Position numbers and translations under genes: made by a program. Below, one piece after another: positions 6,431 to 11,184 of a stretch of DNA of 11,184 bases. The number at the start of each line of letters is the position of its first letter. The stretch's first letter is position 1. The notes beneath the pieces were generated by a model that ran no database searches, was not told where the DNA came from, and saw nothing but the letters and a program-made list of their open reading frames with translations. Origin of the DNA: Victivallales bacterium (lineage in GTDB: Bacteria; Verrucomicrobiota; Lentisphaeria; Oligosphaerales; Lenti-02); the NCBI GenBank assembly GCA_018648945.1, contig JABGQJ010000204.1, forward strand, positions 1 through 11,184, read 5' to 3'.

Positions 6431-7705
6431 CTAGCCAAAGGCCAGCGGGAAGGACAGGACCTCGTAGTGGTCCGTCCTTGCGAAGATGCTGGGGGCCGCC
6501 CGGCGGCAGACCTCGGCGATCACAGGTTCGTCGGGGTAGCGGTTGCGCCCGATGAGGAAGAGATTCGGGTACCACTGTGTCGTCAACCCGGCGCGGATGC
6601 GGACCCGTTCGCCTTCGTGCTTCTCGTAGTATGTGCCTTTCAGGGCTTCGGGGCCAGCCAGCAGAGCCTGCCCGAGAAAGCGGAATGGGAGCACCAGATT
6701 CTCCCCTCCGGGAGCCGTGTAGCTGTAGAAGTCGAGGCCGTTGTGCCAGGCAATCTCGGCGGCGTCGAGCAGGAAGCGCAGATGCAGGAAGCTGTACATG
6801 AGCCCCTTGCCCTGGGAGATGCGGTAACGATCGTACATCTCTCCCGGCTGGATCTTGTCTGGCTCCGTGCCCCAGCGGTCGCGGTCGCCCGGCATGAGGA
6901 TGGCCCCGCCGATCAGCGCCTTTAAGTCATGTGGATTGTCCTCGTGGTCCAAGGCGAACCGCACGGTTTCCGCCTCCCTCAAGGCATAGCCGACACACGC
7001 CAACGCCATGCAGTGGCATCCCAGGTGATTCTGCCAGAGTTGGCCACCGAATACGCGGTGGCGTTCGTCGGTCGAGGGCACGTAGTGGCCCTTCTTCTTA
7101 TCGGTCCGATAGCGTGCCCGCCAGTCTTCGCAGGAATGCAGCAGGTTGGCGCGGACCTGCTTCAGGAATGCACGGAACGACTGCTCGAACTCCTCGCTCC
7201 AGCCGGGCGCATCGCACAACAGCGCGTAGGCCTGGATCATCGCCACGGTGGGCATGGCCGTGCTCATGCCCAGGTCGGGGCGGACGGGCTCCAGAATGTA
7301 GGTGGAGCCGGGGAGCGGATCGTGAGTCGCCCAGCCGTTCATCAGCCGAAGGGCGGCTTGGGAGTAGGCCCCATCGCCCTCGATGCGATAGGCCAAGGCC
7401 AGGGCCAGCGAGTCCCGACCGTCCGGCGCCATGGCCTTGACATACTCCTTGGGATCGGGACCAGCGTAGGGTGTCGCGGTCTTGGTGAGCGCAGCCTGCG
7501 CCCGTTGCCGGATGGCGGCATAGCAGGACGCATACGGTTCCTTGTCGGCCGCAACCCAGTTCCTGAGCTGGGCCAGCCGCTCGTCCGTATACCACAGTCT
7601 TGGCGCGCGCCGCGTCGTGCCCGGTAGTCCCACGCAACCTGCCAACGACCCGAGCGCAGTCGCTGCCGTCACCTTCAGCATGTCTCGTCTCCCGTACATC
7701 GTCAT
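6431..7705 (-). CDS. Alginate-lyase-like alpha-toroid protein, Tat lipoprotein
   Basis: The 424-residue form begins at ATG 7705, which puts the twin-arginine motif YGRRDMLK (4-11) and the lipobox LAGC (21-24) at the very N-terminus. The longer open frame to 7876 would cross the divergent promoter. No clear ribosome-binding site precedes 7705, and ATG 7699 is an alternative two codons in. Cys24 should be lipidated and anchor the protein to a membrane. Residues about 37-415 have the helical repeat pattern of the alginate lyase domain (PF05426, PL5-like): ALALAYRIEGDGAY, a conserved Asn-His pair in QNHLG (225-229), and Arg293 or Arg295 followed by Tyr304 in the stretch up to LMYSF. In PL5 enzymes Asn, His, Arg and Tyr form the active site, so the enzyme may be active. 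Alginate as substrate is not proven; a sulfated uronan fits the adjacent sulfatase better. It appears to be the first gene of the minus-strand cluster. Confidence 0.83.
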   Translation of the reverse strand: MTMYGRRDMLKVTAATALGSLAGCVGLPGTTRRAPRLWYTDERLAQLRNWVAADKEPYASCYAAIRQRAQAALTKTATPYAGPDPKEYVKAMAPDGRDSLALALAYRIEGDGAYSQAALRLMNGWATHDPLPGSTYILEPVRPDLGMSTAMPTVAMIQAYALLCDAPGWSEEFEQSFRAFLKQVRANLLHSCEDWRARYRTDKKKGHYVPSTDERHRVFGGQLWQNHLGCHCMALACVGYALREAETVRFALDHEDNPHDLKALIGGAILMPGDRDRWGTEPDKIQPGEMYDRYRISQGKGLMYSFLHLRFLLDAAEIAWHNGLDFYSYTAPGGENLVLPFRFLGQALLAGPEALKGTYYEKHEGERVRIRAGLTTQWYPNLFLIGRNRYPDEPVIAEVCRRAAPSIFARTDHYEVLSFPLAFG

Positions 7706-7796
7706 GGATCGCCCGGCGTTCGTTCGTGTATGGGTGAAGGAAGGACCATCGCACCATTCCCGCCGCTTGTCCACGCGGGCCGCATCGATGGGCGCC

Positions 7797-7825
7797 TTGA
7801 CTCCCAGCCCCTGCCCGGCTATCAT
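7797..7825 (+). promoter_or_regulatory. Sigma-70-type promoter for the plus-strand toroid gene
   Basis: TTGACT (7797-7802) and TATCAT (7820-7825) each match the sigma-70 consensus at 5 of 6 positions and are separated by exactly 17 bp. Transcription would start near 7832, leaving a leader of about 29 bases before the ATG at 7861. This is the best promoter match I found in the window. Confidence 0.6.
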
Positions 7826-7829
7826 CGCT

Positions 7830-7847
7830 GCAACAGTGTAGCAACAG
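7830..7847 (+). repeat. Tandem GCAACAG pair just after the promoter, possible operator
   Basis: GCAACAG occurs at 7830-7836 and again at 7841-7847. The starts are 11 bp apart, about one helical turn, and overlap the expected transcription start. Direct repeats at this spacing and place could be a binding site for a dimeric regulator. No regulator gene is in the window to pair with it. Confidence 0.25.
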
Positions 7848-7860
7848 GGCAGATTGGGAT

Positions 7861-9849
7861 ATGCAGCACCGCGCACTCGCCACTCTTGTCGTCACGCTCG
7901 CCTTGTTCGCTCGCGCGGCCGAGCCGGACAAGGCGCAGGTCGTCAACATCGGGTCGTTCTCGTCAGCCCAACGCAAGGACAATCGCCCACGCGATCTCTG
8001 GCGATGGTACATGCATGGCGTCGTCGATCACTTTGCCACGCCGGTGCCTTGGGAGGATCTGCTGCCTGCCGATTCGCCGGCTGCCCGGCGCCTGGTCAAG
8101 AACCGCCCCATCGACACGCCCTACAAGAAGGTGACGGGAACAGCGGTCCGTTGCCCCGGTTCCACGCGCGTGGATTTCCCGAAGCCGCTGCCCATCGACA
8201 TGGCCCAGGCACGGGGCAAGCGCATCCGCCTCTTTGTGTGGCTCGAAGGGGTGGATGCCGGGGCGCGGAACAACTGCTGGCATGGCCCGGACATGCGGGT
8301 CACGATCCGGGATGCCAAGGGGCGACCACTGGCCAGCAGGGAGGGCTACTTCCAGACCCAGCGCACCTACCCCTACCACTGCTACTACACCGAGACATTC
8401 GTACCGAAGCAGGCGGCAGGGGTCCATGTCTCCGTCTACAACAAGTTCTGTGGCGTAGCCTACTTCAGCGCCCTCTCGTGGGAGTTTGTCGGGAAGGCGA
8501 ACACCTACTCGAATGACGAGAAGCAGGACCCGGAGACGGGGTCGTTGGCCTTCAACCCCCTGTACCAGGAGATGCCCTATCATCTGAAGTGGGGCCATGG
8601 CTATCGCTATCCCTGGCGCTTCGTGCTCGGGAAGGACGCGGGTCTCGTGGGGCAACCCTACAACATCACCACCCACGAGGGATTTCGCAGGTACTATGTC
8701 GAGGAAGCCAAGACCGAGCCGGAGCACATGAACCACGCCATTCTCTACATGCAGCAGATGTACCGGGTGGGCACCGCCAAGAAGATGCTCCCGCCTCTCG
8801 AACCGGGCTGGCTGGAGAACTTCGCCCGCATCCTGATCGACGACCAGGACCCGGAGACCGGCTACTGGCACGATGGTACGGACTTGAGTCTGGGGTTGAC
8901 CTTCCACCTTTGCGACATGCACTTCCGCTACCTGGGCGTGACCCACCGCGACCGCCCACCACGCACCTACCTGGGACAGGATCTGGGACTGAAACGCGTG
9001 CCCCGCGCCGACCGGATCATCCGCACCACGCTACGCCAGCAATCCTCCTATGTGGATAAGGCCGGCACCCGCCGCCGGGCAGCCTGGAACACCAAGGCCT
9101 ACCGCTTCACCACCGAACCGGACAAGTATGCGGAGAAGTGCTATCTGGCCACCACCTGGGATGCCATCTACCTACTCCAGCTCGCCGCCAACTATGTGGA
9201 CGATGCGGGCAAGGCCGAGGTCTACGAGGCAATCAAGGCCTCCTTCCGGTACGTGCTCCGCTTCAACGTGCTAGAGAATGGCGTCTACAAGCAGCACGAT
9301 ACGGACAAGCACCCGACCAACGGCAACTACATGGGCGGGATCATGCAGGACAGCAACTGGCTGGACCGCAAGCTGCTGCCCGATCTCCCGCCGCCGAGCG
9401 CCAAAGTGACCCAGACCGGCGCGGCGGCAACCGTTACCTGGGCGACACCCGGGGCCGAACAGAACTCGCTCCGCATCTATGGCGCGCCGCCGGGCACGCT
9501 GGGCAAGGACCTCAACGCCACGCACCTAGTCGGGATCATCCACCGCACCGGCAAGCGCGTTTGGGAGATGGACCCGTTCCTCGCCGTCCAGCACATCCGC
9601 CGGGCCGCCTCTGAGCGGTGGGGAAGCGGCATGAATCTACCGTCGGCCGACCACTGGCGCGGCAAGAAATACCTGCCCTGGAAGCTCCGGCAGATCGCCT
9701 ACGACGCCAAGTGGTCGCTCCCTCACACCAACAACGCGCAGCCGTTGCGCCTTCCCCGGGCTCCTGGCATAGCTCTATACGTCTCCACCGCCAATTGGTA
9801 CGGCGAGGAGTCGGTGCCAGTCCCCGTCGCGGTGGACGGCGGCAACTGA
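7861..9849 (+). CDS. Secreted multidomain protein: beta-sandwich, alpha-toroid-like region, FN3-like tail
   Basis: This 662-residue protein starts with a signal peptide (MQHRALATLVVTLALFARA, cleavage near residue 19-20), which fixes the start although the ribosome-binding site is poor. Residues about 95-210 look like a carbohydrate-binding jelly roll, with strands such as KRIRLFVWLEGV and GVHVSVYNKF. Residues about 275-505 have helices and a DPETGYWHDG turn (330-339) followed by SLGLTFH, as seen in (alpha/alpha) toroid enzymes such as pectate or polysaccharide lyases and unsaturated glucuronyl hydrolases. I cannot assign a family or catalytic residues. Residues about 511-545 and 634-657 look like the two ends of a fibronectin type III fold (KVTQTGAAATVTW and IALYVSTANWYGEES), separated by about 90 residues. 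The protein probably binds and perhaps cleaves a polysaccharide. It is divergent from the lyase-sulfatase genes, has its own promoter, and ends 2 bp before the converging glycosyltransferase. Confidence 0.8.
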   Translation: MQHRALATLVVTLALFARAAEPDKAQVVNIGSFSSAQRKDNRPRDLWRWYMHGVVDHFATPVPWEDLLPADSPAARRLVKNRPIDTPYKKVTGTAVRCPGSTRVDFPKPLPIDMAQARGKRIRLFVWLEGVDAGARNNCWHGPDMRVTIRDAKGRPLASREGYFQTQRTYPYHCYYTETFVPKQAAGVHVSVYNKFCGVAYFSALSWEFVGKANTYSNDEKQDPETGSLAFNPLYQEMPYHLKWGHGYRYPWRFVLGKDAGLVGQPYNITTHEGFRRYYVEEAKTEPEHMNHAILYMQQMYRVGTAKKMLPPLEPGWLENFARILIDDQDPETGYWHDGTDLSLGLTFHLCDMHFRYLGVTHRDRPPRTYLGQDLGLKRVPRADRIIRTTLRQQSSYVDKAGTRRRAAWNTKAYRFTTEPDKYAEKCYLATTWDAIYLLQLAANYVDDAGKAEVYEAIKASFRYVLRFNVLENGVYKQHDTDKHPTNGNYMGGIMQDSNWLDRKLLPDLPPPSAKVTQTGAAATVTWATPGAEQNSLRIYGAPPGTLGKDLNATHLVGIIHRTGKRVWEMDPFLAVQHIRRAASERWGSGMNLPSADHWRGKKYLPWKLRQIAYDAKWSLPHTNNAQPLRLPRAPGIALYVSTANWYGEESVPVPVAVDGGN

Positions 9850-9851
9850 CC

Positions 9852-11042
9852 TCATCCCCGCGCCAGGACGACCCGGTCCACGAAATCGGCCATGTTGGCG
9901 GCCATGCACGAGCGATCGAAGTTCTCGACGGTGTGTTGGCGCGCAGCCTGTCCCATGCGCGTCCGCAGGCCTTGGTCGCGGCAGAGCTGGCCCAGGGCGG
10001 CGGCGAAGCCGGCCACATCCCCGGGATCGACCAGGAACCCGGTCTTGCCGTCCGCGATGACTTCCGGCATGCCCCCGGCGCGACCGCCAATCACTGGCTT
10101 GCCCCACGACATGCCTTCGATGAAGACGAGCCCGAAAGACTCATAATTCGAGGGCACGGCAAAGACATCGCACTGCTGGTAGAGCCGTTTCAACTCGGCA
10201 TCGGACACGAAGCCAAGGAACTTCACCCGGTCCGTAAAGGGAGCATAGGTCGTGCGGAAGTAGTCCGCGAAGAGCTGACCACCGGGGGCCTCGGGGCGGT
10301 CCTTCCCCGCCACCAGGAATTCCACATTCGGAAACTCCCTGGCCACGTCAGGCACGGCATCGAGAAGGGTCTGGGTTCCCTTGCGCACCTCCAGGCGACT
10401 GGCATACAGCACCCGGATGGGGGCGTCGGGGGGGGCAGGTGGAATGGCCGCCACCTCGTCGGCAGTGGGAAGCGACGTGCCCAGGGGCATGACATGGGCG
10501 CGCTCGGGGTCGAAACCGAAGATACCCGCCACCATCTGTCGATGGGCGCGGGTCGAGCACACGAGGTGGTCCGAAGCCAGAATGGCCCGCTTCTCGAGCC
10601 AGCACGTGAAGCGCGAGCCGACTTGCTTGCGCAGGTGAGGTTTCAGTTCGAGTGACTCAAAGAAGGGCGTATGGACCCAGGTGATCGTCGGCACGCGCCG
10701 ACTGGCCTTGCGGCGCGCATACCAGTAGCCAACGCCCTCCCAATTCGGGAACTCGACAGCGGTGAGGGGCTTCTCGCGGTGGTGACGGTCGAGCTCCTGG
10801 GCCAGGAACCGGCTCCACCAGAGCCCAGGGAGGAAGCGTTCCCCCTTCGGGAGCTCCCGCCTGCGATAGCGATGCACTTCCACACCCGCCAGTTCTTCGC
10901 ATTGGTCCTCGCCCTTGGTCCGGGAGAGCACGACCACCTCGTGCCCCGCCGCGACCAGTGCCTCCGCCATGTCGCGGGTATACGTCTCGATCCCCCCACT
11001 ACCTTCGGGTGGGTAGATGCCGCAGACAATGGCAAGTCGCAT
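9852..11042 (-). CDS. Glycosyltransferase family 4 (GT-B fold)
   Basis: This 396-residue enzyme would transfer a sugar from a nucleotide donor to a cell-surface glycan, lipid or exopolysaccharide precursor, in the cytoplasm at the membrane face. The N-terminal half begins RLAIVCGIYPPEGSGGIETY, with the GGIE loop typical of GT4. The C-terminal half has the donor-site Arg/Lys in SRLEVRKG (215-222), LGFVSDAEL (276-284) and the E-x7-E pair Glu301/Glu309 in ESFGLVFIEG, followed by GKPVIG and GGMPEVI. Length and motifs are complete. GGAGG lies 6 nt before the ATG. There is no signal peptide, unlike every other gene here, and it converges on the toroid gene. It may therefore be the end of a separate biosynthetic unit continuing to the right of the window. 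Donor and acceptor cannot be told from sequence. Confidence 0.93.
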   Translation of the reverse strand: MRLAIVCGIYPPEGSGGIETYTRDMAEALVAAGHEVVVLSRTKGEDQCEELAGVEVHRYRRRELPKGERFLPGLWWSRFLAQELDRHHREKPLTAVEFPNWEGVGYWYARRKASRRVPTITWVHTPFFESLELKPHLRKQVGSRFTCWLEKRAILASDHLVCSTRAHRQMVAGIFGFDPERAHVMPLGTSLPTADEVAAIPPAPPDAPIRVLYASRLEVRKGTQTLLDAVPDVAREFPNVEFLVAGKDRPEAPGGQLFADYFRTTYAPFTDRVKFLGFVSDAELKRLYQQCDVFAVPSNYESFGLVFIEGMSWGKPVIGGRAGGMPEVIADGKTGFLVDPGDVAGFAAALGQLCRDQGLRTRMGQAARQHTVENFDRSCMAANMADFVDRVVLARG

Positions 11043-11184
11043 GGGGTGCCTCCGACGGGGGGATCACGAACCGAGTGGACGGGGGCGGTACCATACACGG
11101 ATGGCCTGATCCCGCCAAGCGCGTGCGGGCCGGCAGGTAATGGCTCAGTCACGAGTGGAGGTCTCTCTCGGCGGGTGAGCGAGG
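11043..11184. other. Upstream region of the glycosyltransferase, to the window edge
   Basis: These 142 bp contain the GT4 ribosome-binding site and a possible promoter. A minus-strand frame from the right edge runs 11 codons to a TGA at 11151-11149. It could be the end of an upstream gene, but it is too short to judge. No other feature was found. Confidence 0.35.
11090..11118 (-). promoter_or_regulatory. Possible promoter for the glycosyltransferase gene
   Basis: On the minus strand TTGGCG (11118-11113) and TATGGT (11095-11090) lie 17 bp apart. Each matches the sigma-70 consensus at 4 of 6 positions. The -10 hexamer is 47 bp from the ATG. The spacing is right, but the hexamers are only moderate matches. 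Confidence 0.3.

Larger units (their letters stand above)
7706..7860. promoter_or_regulatory. Divergent intergenic region between lyase and toroid genes
   Basis: These 155 bp separate two outward-facing genes for exported proteins, so this is the natural control point for the whole cluster. The plus-direction promoter at 7797-7825 is clear. For the minus direction I see only a poor candidate: TGGACA-like and GATGGT-like hexamers 17 bp apart in the middle of the region. A 7-bp direct repeat lies just after the plus-strand start point (7830-7847). Confidence 0.5.

Noticed and set aside
6415..6438. TTG start 24 bp upstream of the sulfatase ATG
   Set aside because: It would overlap the lyase stop and put eight residues before the twin-arginine signal. 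The ATG at 6414 has its own ribosome-binding site.
7098..8012. Minus-strand open frame of 304 codons crossing the divergent intergenic region
   Set aside because: It is out of frame with the alginate-lyase-like protein over most of its length and crosses the start of the divergent gene. Its composition is shadow-like.
7963..8946. Minus-strand open frame of 327 codons
   Set aside because: It is opposite the secreted toroid protein and has no domain signal.
9618..10655. Plus-strand open frame of 345 codons
   Set aside because: It is antisense to the GT4 gene, which has complete family motifs.

Overview
The window is high-GC bacterial DNA, densely packed with genes. It is dominated by exported polysaccharide-active proteins: several signal peptides, two twin-arginine signals and one lipobox. 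The gene types fit an uncultured member of the Planctomycetota/Verrucomicrobiota/Lentisphaerota/Kiritimatiellota group, or Armatimonadota: a formylglycine sulfatase, an alginate-lyase-like toroid protein, a heparinase-II/III-like N-terminus with paired CxxC motifs, a DUF4855 protein with discoidin-like repeats, and an orphan secreted protein of a planctomycete/verrucomicrobial type. No rRNA or marker gene is present, so the phylum is an inference from gene content. No tRNA, CRISPR array, insertion sequence or phage gene was seen.

Layout. Five genes on the minus strand read right to left: an alginate-lyase-like Tat lipoprotein (7705-6431); a Tat-exported sulfatase 16 bp after it (6414-4525); a 338-residue secreted protein of unknown function (4346-3330); a DUF4855/discoidin protein (3031-611); and the N-terminal 162 codons of a probable heparinase-like lyase (487-1) that runs off the left edge. 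A plus-strand gene (7861-9849) diverges from the lyase across a 155-bp intergenic region. It encodes a secreted multidomain protein with a beta-sandwich, an alpha-toroid-like region and an FN3-like tail, and its promoter is the best in the window. It converges, with a 2-bp gap, on a minus-strand GT4 glycosyltransferase (11042-9852).

How the genes may work together. The lyase-sulfatase pair is tightly coupled and likely co-expressed. A desulfating enzyme beside uronate-polysaccharide lyase folds suggests breakdown of a sulfated, uronic-acid-containing glycan. The DUF4855 protein and the divergent toroid protein could add binding or hydrolysis, but their substrates are unknown. The GT4 enzyme acts in synthesis rather than breakdown and may belong to a separate unit.

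The least expected signal is in the 298-bp gap between the 338-residue gene and the DUF4855 gene. It holds a 12-codon segment plus stop that matches the C-terminal tail of the neighbouring sulfatase (9 of 12 residues), with differences mostly at synonymous third positions. It looks like the last fragment of a lost second sulfatase gene.
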